Shown: one piece after another, positions 36,666-46,498 of the stretch | Numbering within the stretch: position 1 is the first letter of the stretch | Layout of the letters: every line of letters begins with the position of its first letter | Assembly (NCBI GenBank): GCA_021848345.1 | Contig: JAJZUV010000002.1 | Coordinates: forward strand, 124,001-188,000 | Direction: 5' to 3' | Source: Pseudomonadota bacterium | GTDB taxonomy: Bacteria; Pseudomonadota; Gammaproteobacteria; Burkholderiales; Burkholderiaceae_C | DNA length: 64,000 nucleotides | Translations under genes and position numbers: made by a program | The notes under the pieces: generated by a model | Database searches by the model: none | What the model saw: the letters and a program-made list of their open reading frames with translations, nothing else | What the model was told of the DNA's origin: nothing

Positions 36666-37679
36666 ATGACGGCAACCCGCGTCACCGCGCGCTGGCTGGC
36701 GGCGCTGCTGGCGGCATTCGCGCATTTCACGGGCGGAAGCCCCCCCGAGACCATTCGGGTCTCCCATGGGTATGGCCTGCTCTATCTGCCCTTGATGGTC
36801 ATGCAGTCTCAGGGCCTGATCGAGAAGCAGGCGAGGGCGATGGGCGTTCCGGATGTGCGGGTGCGGTGGACCGTGCTCGATGGGGGCAATCTCATCAGCG
36901 ACGCGATGCTCGCCGGAAATCTCGACGTCGCCGGGATCGGGGTACCTGGGTTTCTGACCCTGTGGTCCAAGGCGCGGGGCATTCCTCGCTCCGAGGTCGT
37001 GGGAATCAGCGCCTTGAGCAGTGCTGCGCTGTCCCTGGACACGAACCGGTCTCGCATCAGGAACTTGGCCGATTTCCGGCGAGGCGACAGGATTGCGATA
37101 CCGGGTGTCAGGACCTCGCTGGAATCGGTCGCGCTGGAAATGGCTGCGGCCAAGGTCTTTGGCGTGGAGCACTACGACAGGCTGGATTCGCTGACGGTCA
37201 GCATGCCTCATCCGAAGGCGGTCGGGGCACTGCTTTCGCCCGGGAGCCGAATCGACGCGCATTTCGCCTCGCCGCCGTTTTCGTATGAGGAGTTGCAGAA
37301 CCCAAGAGTGCATCGGATCCTGGATTCGACCGATGTGCTGGGGCATGCGACGCTGGACGTGGTCTTCGCCGCGAAGCATTTCGTGGAAAAGAATCCCAGG
37401 TTGATCACCGCATTTCTCGCCGCGCAGAGACAGGCCGATGCCTATATCGAGCAGAACCCTCGCGCTGCCGCCGAACTGTATGTGAGGGTTTCGCACTCGA
37501 AACTGAGCGTCGGCATGGTCGAGCGAATGCTGGCCGATCCGTCGATGAAATTCTCGACCACGCCGGTGGGCGTGATGGATTTCGCGCGCTTCATGAGCAG
37601 GGTCGGCGAGATCCAGGTGAAGCCGACGAGATGGACAGACCTGTTCGTGCCGGAAATCCAGGGCGAGCACGGGAGCTGA
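36666..37679 (+). CDS. ABC-type NitT/TauT-like substrate-binding protein (orphan)
   Basis: IRVSHGYGLLYLPLMVMQSQGLIEKQARAMGVPDVRVRWTVLDGGNLISDAMLAGNLDVAGIGVPGFLTLWSKA; no ABC permease or ATPase nearby. Confidence 0.85.
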   Translation: MTATRVTARWLAALLAAFAHFTGGSPPETIRVSHGYGLLYLPLMVMQSQGLIEKQARAMGVPDVRVRWTVLDGGNLISDAMLAGNLDVAGIGVPGFLTLWSKARGIPRSEVVGISALSSAALSLDTNRSRIRNLADFRRGDRIAIPGVRTSLESVALEMAAAKVFGVEHYDRLDSLTVSMPHPKAVGALLSPGSRIDAHFASPPFSYEELQNPRVHRILDSTDVLGHATLDVVFAAKHFVEKNPRLITAFLAAQRQADAYIEQNPRAAAELYVRVSHSKLSVGMVERMLADPSMKFSTTPVGVMDFARFMSRVGEIQVKPTRWTDLFVPEIQGEHGS

Positions 37680-37782
37680 GAGGAGGGTCTTGCAAGGCGT
37701 TTTATGGGGGTGACCGAAGCATCATTCGTGAAGAATTCCGGACCAAATTCAAAACGGCAATGTGCCGACATGGAGACTTTGT

Positions 37783-39096
37783 ATGAGTAACACAGCAGTT
37801 GACGTGCCCGTACCTACGCGGGACGCCATCCGCCGAGTGGCGCTGGCGAGCATCATCGGCTCGGTCATCGAGCAGTATGACTTTCTGGTCACCGGCATCA
37901 TCGCCGCCACCGTGTGGGGCGGCGTGTTTTTCAAGTTGCCTAGCCTGGCCGCCATCGCGGCGGCCATTGCCGTGTACGGGCTCGGAATCATCATCCGGCC
38001 GGTCGGGGCATTCATCTTCGGCAACATCGCAGATCGCTACGGCCGCAAGGACGCGATGGTGTGGGCCTTGCTGCTGATGGGTGTGAGTACCTTGTTGATC
38101 GGTCTCACGCCGACCTACGACAGCATCGGCACGGCGGCCCCGCTGTTGCTGATCGTGTTCCGGCTTGCCCAGGGCATCAGCTTCGGGGCCGAATTCGGCA
38201 CCGCGGCGACCTGGGTGGTCGAACAGGCCGCGGAATCCAAGGATCGTGCCTTTTGGGGGGCCTGGGTGGGATTCGCGATTCCCATCGGGCTGCTGTTGGG
38301 CTTCGGCTCGGTGATCGTCGTGCGCTCCTCGATGAGTCCGGCGGACTACCTGGCCTGGGGCTGGCGCATCTTCTTCTTCATCGGCTTCGCGGTCGCCATC
38401 GTCGGCATCGTCATTCGCGCGCGCTCGGTGGACAGCTTCGTGTTCGAGCGCTTCCAGATGGAACGCCACGTGCTGGCAAGTCCCGCGGTGCAGGTGTGGA
38501 AGGAAATGCCGCTGCGGATCCTGCGCGCGTCGCTGGTCAACGCGATGTTCGGGGGGGCGTTCTTCCTCAGCTTCGTCTTCGGCACGGGCTACATGAAGGC
38601 GGTGGGCTTCACCGGGACCCAGGCGGAGACCATCGGGCTGATCGCGGCGGCCTCCATGCTGGTGTTCATGTACGTCGGCGCCAAGTTGGCGGACCGGCTG
38701 AACCGGCGCGCGGTGCTGCTGGTGTCGGCAGTGGTGTTCCTGGTGTGGGCCCTGCCGTACTTCTACCTGCTCAACCTGCACATCTTCTGGCTGGCTGTCC
38801 TGGCCGAGGTGATTGGTTTCGGCTTCGTGTTCGGTTTCGGTTACGGGGCGATTCCGGCCTTCTACACCGAAAGCTTTCCGACACGGTTTCGTGCGTCCGG
38901 GGCCAGTGCCGCCTACCAGATCTCGCAGGTCTACGGCGGCGGCGTCATCCCGATCATCGCCGGTGTGATCCTGCATGCCTCCGGCATTCACAAGGCGTGG
39001 ATGTACATCGGCATGCTGGTGATGCTGTACGCGGTGCTTGCGATTCTCGCCATCCTGGCTTCGCCCGAGACCAGGGGCGCTGACCTGAAAGCCTGA
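37783..39096 (+). CDS. MFS transporter, metabolite:H+ symporter (MHS) subfamily
   Basis: RRVALASIIGSVIEQYDFLVTGIIAATVWGGVFF...RPVGAFIFGNIADRYGRKDAM...RLAQGISFGAEFGTAATWVVEQ; start revised. Confidence 0.92.
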   Translation: MSNTAVDVPVPTRDAIRRVALASIIGSVIEQYDFLVTGIIAATVWGGVFFKLPSLAAIAAAIAVYGLGIIIRPVGAFIFGNIADRYGRKDAMVWALLLMGVSTLLIGLTPTYDSIGTAAPLLLIVFRLAQGISFGAEFGTAATWVVEQAAESKDRAFWGAWVGFAIPIGLLLGFGSVIVVRSSMSPADYLAWGWRIFFFIGFAVAIVGIVIRARSVDSFVFERFQMERHVLASPAVQVWKEMPLRILRASLVNAMFGGAFFLSFVFGTGYMKAVGFTGTQAETIGLIAAASMLVFMYVGAKLADRLNRRAVLLVSAVVFLVWALPYFYLLNLHIFWLAVLAEVIGFGFVFGFGYGAIPAFYTESFPTRFRASGASAAYQISQVYGGGVIPIIAGVILHASGIHKAWMYIGMLVMLYAVLAILAILASPETRGADLKA

Positions 39097-39118
39097 GCAT
39101 CCCAGCGCCGGAGAGACA

Positions 39119-39149
39119 CTCGCTCCGTGCTCCAGGGCCACGGAGCGAG
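39119..39149 (+). terminator. Perfect 11-bp hairpin downstream of MHS transporter gene
   Basis: CTCGCTCCGTG-ctccagggc-CACGGAGCGAG; 22 nt after the stop codon; no U-tract. Confidence 0.5.
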
Positions 39150-39365
39150 GCGACAGCGGATCCGGCGCCTCCTTGCGCCGGGGCCGCCCCGCGAGCCCGA
39201 CCTTCATCGCTGCGCGTGGGCGGCGTGGCTCGGCAGGACGAACCTGAGCAGCGGGGATTGCATGCCGTGATCTCAGTTGGGGCAGGATCGGACGCTGCCT
39301 GCAAAGTACGACAGATCCTTCTGCGCCGCATCTCGGACCCGGCTGAGCCCAAGCGGCCTTTCCGA

Positions 39366-39962
39366 CTACGTCCGCGTGCTCTCCTCGGACCCTAGAAGGA
39401 GCGTGATCTGCAGCGCCGCCATCTCGCGCAAACTGCCTGGCTCGGCATGGATGCGCTCCATGACGGCAAGACCTCGCGTAAAGATCATGACGGCCCGGGC
39501 CGTTTGATCTGGGGACATGCGCAGTGAGTCTCTCAGGGCGTCCCGCGATAGCGCATCGGCGATCACAACCTCCAGTTGTGCCACGAGATCACGCACGCGG
39601 CGAAGTGCCGAGTCACCGATCGCGGCGCTCTCGACGGCTGTCTTGGTCGTGAAGCATCCCCGAGGCGGCACATCCGCCGTCATGCTGGTGATCGACGTCT
39701 CGAAGAAGCGCTGCAGCGCAAGCCGAGCGGTGGGAGCGTCAAGCGCCTGCCGAGAGTCGGCAAGGACCCGCTCGGCGTAGCGATCGAAGGCCAACTCGAA
39801 AAGGTGCTCCTTGCTCGCGTACGCGTGGTACAGGGAGCCCCGCTGCACATCGGCGGCCTCGGCCAGATCGGCCATGGAGGTCGCCACCCATCCTTGGGAC
39901 CAGAACACATCCAGCACCTTGTCGAGCACGGTCGCCTCGTTGAACTGCCTGGTCATGACCAT
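39366..39962 (-). CDS. TetR/AcrR family transcriptional regulator
   Basis: MVMTRQFNEATVLDKVLDVFWSQGWVATSMADLAEAADVQRGSLYHAYASKEHLFELAFDRYAERVL; an alternative upstream start at 39992 (MTTFREARKAM) is possible. Confidence 0.92.
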   Translation of the reverse strand: MVMTRQFNEATVLDKVLDVFWSQGWVATSMADLAEAADVQRGSLYHAYASKEHLFELAFDRYAERVLADSRQALDAPTARLALQRFFETSITSMTADVPPRGCFTTKTAVESAAIGDSALRRVRDLVAQLEVVIADALSRDALRDSLRMSPDQTARAVMIFTRGLAVMERIHAEPGSLREMAALQITLLLGSEESTRT

Positions 39963-39995
39963 GGCTTTCCTGGCCTCCCTGAAAGTTGTCATGAT

Positions 39996-40026
39996 TGTCA
40001 ACGTTGACATATATGATAACGTTGTC
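39996..40026. promoter_or_regulatory. Candidate double TetR operator in the tetR/eamA divergent intergenic region
   Basis: Perfect 14-bp palindrome TGTCAACGTTGACA (39996-40009) and a related half-degenerate site TGATAACGTTGTCG with the same AACGTT core 18 bp downstream. Confidence 0.65.
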
Positions 40027-40108
40027 GTCATTGCGAAACCCAAGGCGCCCTTTGCGCGCGATCCATGGATCCACGTAGCGAAGGCCATCCCTCGCGCAAG
40101 GAAGAACC

Positions 40109-41059
40109 ATGGCCATTGCCAAGCCCCAGCGAAACGCCCGTTCCCAAGGTCAGGTGGCTGCCCCGTCTCCAGGGGCGGGCTGGGCCGCGGTCCTCCTCGC
40201 GGCCTCGCTTTGGGGTACGACCGGCATCGTGTTCCATGCGCTGGGCGGCTCAGGCGGCTCCAACGCTGCGTCCATCGGCTTTCTGCGCCTTGCACTATCC
40301 GTGCCCTTCCTTTTGGCCATGGCACGGGCACGTACGGGGGTTTGGCTCGCTGCGCTGACCGCGCGCGGTGTCGCGACCCTCAGCGCCGTGGGCCTGGCGA
40401 TGGCCGCGTATCAGCTTACTTACGTGTTGGCCCTGGAGCGCGTGGGGGTCGCCATCGCGGTACTCATCAGCATCTGCGGCGCGCCGATCTTCGTCGCACT
40501 GATCTCCGTGGTCTGGCTCGGTGATCATCTGCGCGCAAGAACCGTGGCCGCCCTGACGACGGCCATCGCGGGGACGGTGCTGATGGTAGGTCTGCCGTCG
40601 ATGGTCAGCGGCCATGTTCATCGATTCGAGATCGGAGTCGCGCTCGCCGTCGCCTGCGCTCTTTGCCAGGCCTTGTACGTGCTCGCAGCGCAAGCCTCGA
40701 GCAAGGTCTGCGGGCCCATGCACGCCGGTGGGATCGCCTTCGGGATCGGCGCGCTGGCCTTGCTGCCCATCGCCTGGGGCGAAGGCTTGCATATCAGTCC
40801 TTCCCCGGGAACCTGGGCGATGCTGGTGTACGTCGCCGCGGTGCCTACTGCGATTGCGCAGACCCTGTTCCTCATCGGACTCCAGGGTACCGGCGCCGTC
40901 GGCGGCGCGATTGCGAGCCTGCTGGAGCCGCTGGTGGCAACCTTGCTCGCAGTCGTGCTCTTGCACGAGCGCATGCACTGGATGGGGGGCGTCGGCGCGG
41001 CCTTGTTGCTCAGCGGTATCGGGATCCTGCAGTGGAGTCCCGGGAGGAGAGTTGTATGA
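40109..41059 (+). CDS. EamA/DMT family transporter
   Basis: Two-repeat 10-TM EamA pattern: WAAVLLAASLWGTTGIVFHALGGSGGSNAASIGFLRLALSVPFLL...LLEPLVATLLAVVLLHERMHWMGGVGAALLLSGI. Confidence 0.92.
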   Translation: MAIAKPQRNARSQGQVAAPSPGAGWAAVLLAASLWGTTGIVFHALGGSGGSNAASIGFLRLALSVPFLLAMARARTGVWLAALTARGVATLSAVGLAMAAYQLTYVLALERVGVAIAVLISICGAPIFVALISVVWLGDHLRARTVAALTTAIAGTVLMVGLPSMVSGHVHRFEIGVALAVACALCQALYVLAAQASSKVCGPMHAGGIAFGIGALALLPIAWGEGLHISPSPGTWAMLVYVAAVPTAIAQTLFLIGLQGTGAVGGAIASLLEPLVATLLAVVLLHERMHWMGGVGAALLLSGIGILQWSPGRRVV

Positions 41060-41218
41060 GTGCGCGCGGGCGGTGACCGGGGACGACCTGGACACCAGCA
41101 CGGGGCGGATTCCTTGCGCTTGAGTTGCCATGAAGCCGTGCGGCGGCCACCTCCGACGTCGACCGTAGCTGGGCCAATGCGACGGCATTCGATCGGGGTC
41201 AACTTCCGGGAGGTGCCT

Positions 41219-41392
41219 GTGCAAACTGTCGCGGAATGGATGGTCGTCGCAGTCCCGCTCTGCCTTGGAGCTGCGAGTCCTGGGCCGAGTCTCCTGATGG
41301 TCGCGCGAACAGCCGCCGCGCGGGGCCGCGCGCGTGCACTTGCGCGGCTACGCTCCCTCCGCGCGGAGGCCTGCACCGCGATCGACCGATGA
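41219..41392 (+). pseudogene. N-terminal fragment of a LysE/RhtB family exporter
   Basis: GTG start after gggagg: MQTVAEWMVVAVPLCLGAASPGPSLLMVARTAAARGRARALARLRS then unrelated sequence and stop; the full domain is missing. Confidence 0.6.
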
Positions 41393-41529
41393 TCCCGGAA
41401 TCGCCGGCGCAGCTGTGCATCCGTCCAAGTGCCTGGTCCATCGGTATTCGGAATAGGCTGACTGTCGCCCTACGTCAATCTGTCGGCGCTATCGCGCCAA
41501 TGGTGACTCCATGGAGGGTCTCAGCCGCA

Positions 41530-42192
<663 letters not shown>

Positions 42193-42219
42193 TCAGTCCA
42201 CCCATTTTGCCCCCGACCC

Positions 42220-42590
42220 GGCTTCGACCCAGGTCGGGCTTTCCAGCCAGCGGAGATGCTGATGCCCAGCCATTTCATGAATTGCAGGGTCTTCGCCGAG
42301 CCGCAGGGGGTCAGGGTGAAGAGGATCGGAGCCAGCGCGATGCCGTGCTCCTTGCCGTGGTGGCGGTAGTCGGAGAGAAGGCTCTCGGAGGCGCTGGGCA
42401 CATCGCGCTTGACCCCGGCCTTGAGCGCACAGGCCTCGCCCAGGGACATGGTCACTTCCTGGCCCCTGGAGGCGGCACCGACGAACACCGCGGCGTGCTC
42501 GCCGCTGGAGCGCTGGCCGAGAAAGGGCTCCGGGCTCGTGCACGCAAGGCGGTTCGAACGCGCCGGGACGCGACGGCGCTCCGCACGGTT
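42220..42590 (-). pseudogene. Fragment of an integrative-conjugative-element conjugation protein (family uncertain)
   Basis: Open frame without native start: SPEPFLGQRSSGEHAAVFVGAASRGQEVTMSLGEACALKAGVKRDVPSASESLLSDYRHHGKEHGIALAPILFTLTPCGSAKTLQFMKWLGISISAG; begins immediately after the acyP stop. Confidence 0.5.
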
Positions 42591-42860
42591 TCAGTCGACG
42601 CGAAAGCCCGGCGCGCAGTCCTCCGCGCCGGCATCCTCCGTGCGTACCGAGTCCACCCGTGCCGCGGGCGGACCGACGTGCAGCCAGCGCAGCAGGGCCT
42701 GCAGCGCCTGCTCCTCGCCGCAGGCCAGCACCTCGACGCGTCCGTCGGGCAGGTTGCGGGCGTAGCCGCGCAGGCCCAGGGCCTCGGCCCGGGCGCGGGT
42801 GTGGGCGCGGAAGGCCACGCCCTGCACCCGGCCGCTGATCCATGCGCGCTGGCACTTCAT
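42591..42860 (-). CDS. acyP: Acylphosphatase
   Basis: MKCQRAWISGRVQGVAFRAHTRARAEALGLRGYARNLPDGRVEVLACGEEQALQALLRWLHVGPPAARVDSV; classic GRVQGVxFR and GxxRNxxDGxVE motifs. Confidence 0.95.
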   Translation of the reverse strand: MKCQRAWISGRVQGVAFRAHTRARAEALGLRGYARNLPDGRVEVLACGEEQALQALLRWLHVGPPAARVDSVRTEDAGAEDCAPGFRVD

Positions 42861-43867
42861 GGCTTTCCGTCCTCCGGCGCGGGCTCCTGGGCATCGCCGC
42901 GGCCGGGTTGCTCGAGCAGCCAGCGGTACAGGGCTCGGCGGTCGGCGCCGGTCATCTCGGCGACCACCGCGCAGGCGCGCGAGGCGGGCAGCTCGCGCGC
43001 CAGGCGCAGGGCCCATTGCAGCGCCTGCTCGGGCAGCGTGCCGGCGGCATCGGCGGGGGCGGGCTCCAGGATGAGCACGAACTCGCCCTGGGCGTGATGG
43101 GGGTCGGCGTCCAGCCATTGCAGCAGATCCTCTGCGCTGCCTTCGACGAAGGTCTCGAACTGCTTGGTCAGTTCCTTGGCCAGCACCAGGCGGCGCTGCG
43201 GCGCCAGCTCTCCGAGCGCGGCCAGGCTGGCATGGATGCGGTGGGGTGTCTCGAAGCACACGACGGCGCGCGCGCTGCCGAGCTGGCGGGCGTAGAAGTC
43301 GGCGCGCTGGCCCTGCGTGGCCGGCACGTAGCCGGCGAACACATAGCCGTCGTCCAGCTCCAGCCCGCAGGCGCTCAGCGCCGTGGTCACGGCGCTGGGG
43401 CCGGGCAGGGCGAGCACCGCGTGTCCGGCGGCGCGCGCGGCACGCGCCAGCGCGGCGCCGGGGTCGCGGATGGCCGGCGTGCCGGCGTCGCTGACGAAGG
43501 CGACGCGGCGCCCGGCCCGCAGGTGTTGCAGCACCTGTTGCGCGGCGGCCTGTTCGCGGTGCCGGTCGGCGCGCAGCAGCGGCAGCTCCAGGCCCCAGGC
43601 GCGCAGCAGGCGCTGCGCGGCGCGCGTGTCCTCGGCGGCGACCACGTCGCAGCGCTGCAGCAGCGCCAGCGTGCGCAGGCCCACGTCGGCGAGGTTGCCG
43701 ATGGGCGTGGCCACCATGAGCAGGCACGCCGTGGGGATTTGCTGGGTGGCACACAATGCACGGGCCGCCGCCAACGCCATGCGCGTCGCGTCGGCGGTAC
43801 CGAGCGGACCGGGCGTAGCGGGGGATTGCGCGGAATCCGGCGATTCGGGGGGCGTGGGTTCGGACAT
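42857..43867 (-). CDS. rsmI: 16S rRNA (cytidine(1402)-2'-O)-methyltransferase
   Basis: LLMVATPIGNLADVGLRTLALLQRCDVVAAEDTRAAQRLL...RVAFVSDAGTPAIRDPGAALARAA...VLALPGPSAVTTALSACGL; start revised to 43867. Confidence 0.95.
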   Translation of the reverse strand: MSEPTPPESPDSAQSPATPGPLGTADATRMALAAARALCATQQIPTACLLMVATPIGNLADVGLRTLALLQRCDVVAAEDTRAAQRLLRAWGLELPLLRADRHREQAAAQQVLQHLRAGRRVAFVSDAGTPAIRDPGAALARAARAAGHAVLALPGPSAVTTALSACGLELDDGYVFAGYVPATQGQRADFYARQLGSARAVVCFETPHRIHASLAALGELAPQRRLVLAKELTKQFETFVEGSAEDLLQWLDADPHHAQGEFVLILEPAPADAAGTLPEQALQWALRLARELPASRACAVVAEMTGADRRALYRWLLEQPGRGDAQEPAPEDGKP

Positions 43868-43909
43868 CGTGCAAGCGCTCGGGCAGCGACGGAGGAAGGG
43901 GATGCAGCG

Positions 43910-44338
43910 ATGGGGTGCGGAGACGGCGATACGCGGGCGGGGCCCGATCCTTGCGCGCAGCTCGCTGCGCCACGCCAGCGCGGACAACAGCGCGGACAAC
44001 AGGCCGAGGATGCAGCGTGCGAGCACCTGCGGCGTGCCGGCCTGCGCATCCTGCGGCGCAATTATCGCGTGCGGGGCGGCGAGGTGGACATCGTCGCCGG
44101 CGACGGCGACGCGCTGGTGTTCGTCGAGGTGCGCAGCCGGCGCCATGCGGCGTGGGGCGGCGCGGCGGCCAGCGTGGACGCGCGCAAGCGTGCGCGCATC
44201 GTGCTCGCCGCCCGGCATTACCTGGCCTGCGCCGGTGGCGCGTCGGCCGCGCCGGCCTGCCGTTTCGACGTGGTGGCCATCGACGGTGCGCGCCTGCGCT
44301 GGATCCGCGACGCCTTCGACGCGCAGGGGCGTGTCTAG
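43910..44338 (+). CDS. YraN/UPF0102 family endonuclease-like protein
   Basis: EDAACEHLRRAGLRILRRNYRVRGGEVDIVAGDGDALVFVEVRSRRHAAWGGAAASVDARKRARIVLAARHYL; start revised. Confidence 0.9.
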   Translation: MGCGDGDTRAGPDPCAQLAAPRQRGQQRGQQAEDAACEHLRRAGLRILRRNYRVRGGEVDIVAGDGDALVFVEVRSRRHAAWGGAAASVDARKRARIVLAARHYLACAGGASAAPACRFDVVAIDGARLRWIRDAFDAQGRV

Positions 44339-44513
44339 GCCGGCCGCGGCGGCTTCGCGCCGGTCTGTCATGAGTATGGGGACGGAAACGTGGAAAAATG
44401 CGTCCATCTGGCTGACCCCGGCGTCGCGCCGGGTCGGCTGCGCGCCGCGGGCGTGCGGCCGCTCCCGACAGCCCCGCCCACGGCCCGAAACCACCCGTCA
44501 CGGAACTCCCCAG

Positions 44514-45113
44514 ATGCTCGAGTCCAGAATCCGCCAACAATTCGAGGAGAGCGCGCAGCTGAAATTGCGCGCCGCCGAGTTGCTCGCCGAGCCCGTCGCA
44601 CAGGCCATCGGTGCCATTTCCAACGCGCTGAGCAACGGCGCCAAGATCCTCGCATGCGGCAACGGCGGCTCGGCCGCCGACGCGCAGCATTTCTCCGCCG
44701 AACTGGTGGGGCGCTTCGAGCGCGAGCGGCCCGAACTGGCCGCGGTGGCGCTGACCACCGACAGCTCCATCCTCACCGCGGTGGGCAACGACTACGGTTT
44801 CGAGCAGGTGTTCGCGCGCCAGGTGCGCGCGCTCGGCCAACCCGGCGACGTGCTGCTGGCCATCACCACCAGCGGCAGCTCGCCCAACGTCATCGAGGCC
44901 GTTCGAGCGGCCCAGGAGCGCGACATGCTGGTCGTCGCGCTGAGTGGAAAGGGGGGAGGCAAGCTGAGCGCCTTGCTCAGCGACGTCGACGTGCACCTGT
45001 GCGTACCGCATGACCGCACCGCTCGCATCCAGGAGGTGCATCTGTTGCTGTTGCACTGCATCTGCGACGGCGTTGACTGGACCTTGATGGGTAACCCGGA
45101 GGAATCGACATGA
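44514..45113 (+). CDS. SIS-domain phosphoheptose isomerase/DiaA family protein
   Basis: MLESRIRQQFEESAQLKLRAAELLAEPVAQAIGAISNALSNGAKILACGNGGSAADAQHFSAELVGRFERERPELAAVALTTDSSILTAVGNDYGFEQVFARQV. Confidence 0.93.
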   Translation: MLESRIRQQFEESAQLKLRAAELLAEPVAQAIGAISNALSNGAKILACGNGGSAADAQHFSAELVGRFERERPELAAVALTTDSSILTAVGNDYGFEQVFARQVRALGQPGDVLLAITTSGSSPNVIEAVRAAQERDMLVVALSGKGGGKLSALLSDVDVHLCVPHDRTARIQEVHLLLLHCICDGVDWTLMGNPEEST

Positions 45114-45832
45114 TGCAAAGTAGCCAAGCCAATCGCAGCACCCCGCGCCAACCCGACAGCCGCGGCCGGGTGGCGGCACGCCGCGCCGGCTGGGTGCTGG
45201 TCACCGTGCTGGCCGCCACCCAGTTGCAAGGCTGTTTCGTGCTCGGCGCGGCCGCCGTCGGCGGCACCGCGATGGTGGCCACCGACCGGCGCACGGCCGG
45301 CTCGCAGCTGGAGGACAAGAACATCCAGCTCACCGCCTCCGGACGCATCAGCGACCTGCTGGGCGGTGCCGGCAACGTCAACGTGGACTGCTACAACCAG
45401 CAGGTGCTGCTGACGGGCCAGGTGCCCACGCAGGCGGCCAAGCAGCAGGCGCAGAACATCGTCGCCGCGATCCCGAACGTGAAGTCGGTGGCCAACCAAC
45501 TGGTGGTCGGACCGAATTCCTCGCTGAGCCAGCAGGCCAACGACACCTACATCACCTCCAAGGTGCGCGCCACCTTCATCGACGACTCGCAGCTGTACTC
45601 GCAGGCCTTCCAGATCACCACCTCGGGCGGGGTCGTGTACCTGCAGGGCATCGTCACGCCGGCCGAGGCCCAGCGCGCGGCGGACGACGCATCGAAGGTG
45701 TCCGGCGTCAAGAAGGTGGTGACGCTGTTCACTATGATTACCCCCCAGCAGCTGCAAACCCAGTACCAGAACACCTCGCAGACTCCGATCACCCCGCCCG
45801 GTTCCGCGCCGGTGCAGCCCGCCAAGCCCTGA
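45110..45832 (+). CDS. BON domain-containing lipoprotein
   Basis: Lipobox-like LQGCFVLGAAAVGG...; two BON-like repeats (VNVDCYNQQVLLTGQVPTQAAKQQAQNIVAAIPNVKSVANQL; GGVVYLQGIVTPAEAQRAADDASKVSGVKKVV). Confidence 0.88.
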   Translation: MMQSSQANRSTPRQPDSRGRVAARRAGWVLVTVLAATQLQGCFVLGAAAVGGTAMVATDRRTAGSQLEDKNIQLTASGRISDLLGGAGNVNVDCYNQQVLLTGQVPTQAAKQQAQNIVAAIPNVKSVANQLVVGPNSSLSQQANDTYITSKVRATFIDDSQLYSQAFQITTSGGVVYLQGIVTPAEAQRAADDASKVSGVKKVVTLFTMITPQQLQTQYQNTSQTPITPPGSAPVQPAKP

Positions 45833-45925
45833 AGGGGGCGAGGCGGCCGGGGCTCGTGACGAGCCCCGGGCATGCCGGGCAGCGCGGGTGTGGGACGTCT
45901 TTTCCCAACCAGAGGTCGAACTCCG

Positions 45926-46465
45926 ATGAGTCTGCTCCAAGTGAACGCCGGCAAGAGCCTGCCCGACGATTTCAACGTCGTGATCGAGATCCCCGCCGGC
46001 GCGCCGCCGGTCAAGTACGAGGTCGACAAGGCCAGCGGTGCGCTGTTCGTGGACCGCTTCATGGCCACGGCGATGCACTACCCCTGCAACTACGGCTACA
46101 TCCCCCAGACCCTGTCCGAGGACGGCGATCCGGTGGACGTGCTGGTGGTCACGCCGATTCCGCTGGTGCACGGCTGCGTGGTGCGCTGCCGCCCGGTGGG
46201 CATGCTCAAGATGACCGACGAGGCCGGGCCCGACGCCAAGCTGATCGCGGTGCCGGTGGAGAAGCTGCTGCCGGTGTACCGCAACATCCGCACCCCGGAG
46301 GACCTGGCGCCGGAGCTGCTGCGCCAGATCGAGCATTTCTTCAACCACTACAAGGACCTCGAGGCCGGCAAGTGGGTGAAGACCGAGGGCTGGGCGGGCA
46401 CCGACGCCGCGCGCGCCGAGATCAACGCCAGCGCCCAGCGCTACTCGCAGGTCGACCGCGGCTGA
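45926..46465 (+). CDS. ppa: Inorganic diphosphatase
   Basis: [65 protein letters not shown] (EDGDPVDVL signature); start revised. Confidence 0.96.
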   Translation: MSLLQVNAGKSLPDDFNVVIEIPAGAPPVKYEVDKASGALFVDRFMATAMHYPCNYGYIPQTLSEDGDPVDVLVVTPIPLVHGCVVRCRPVGMLKMTDEAGPDAKLIAVPVEKLLPVYRNIRTPEDLAPELLRQIEHFFNHYKDLEAGKWVKTEGWAGTDAARAEINASAQRYSQVDRG

Positions 46466-46498
46466 GCGCCGCGATTCGCCGCGCATGAATCGCTGCGC

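Noticed and set aside
37702-39207. 501-aa minus ORF opposite the MHS transporter
   Set aside because: Shadow frame (Gln/His/Asp-rich); the plus-strand product has clear transmembrane MFS motifs.
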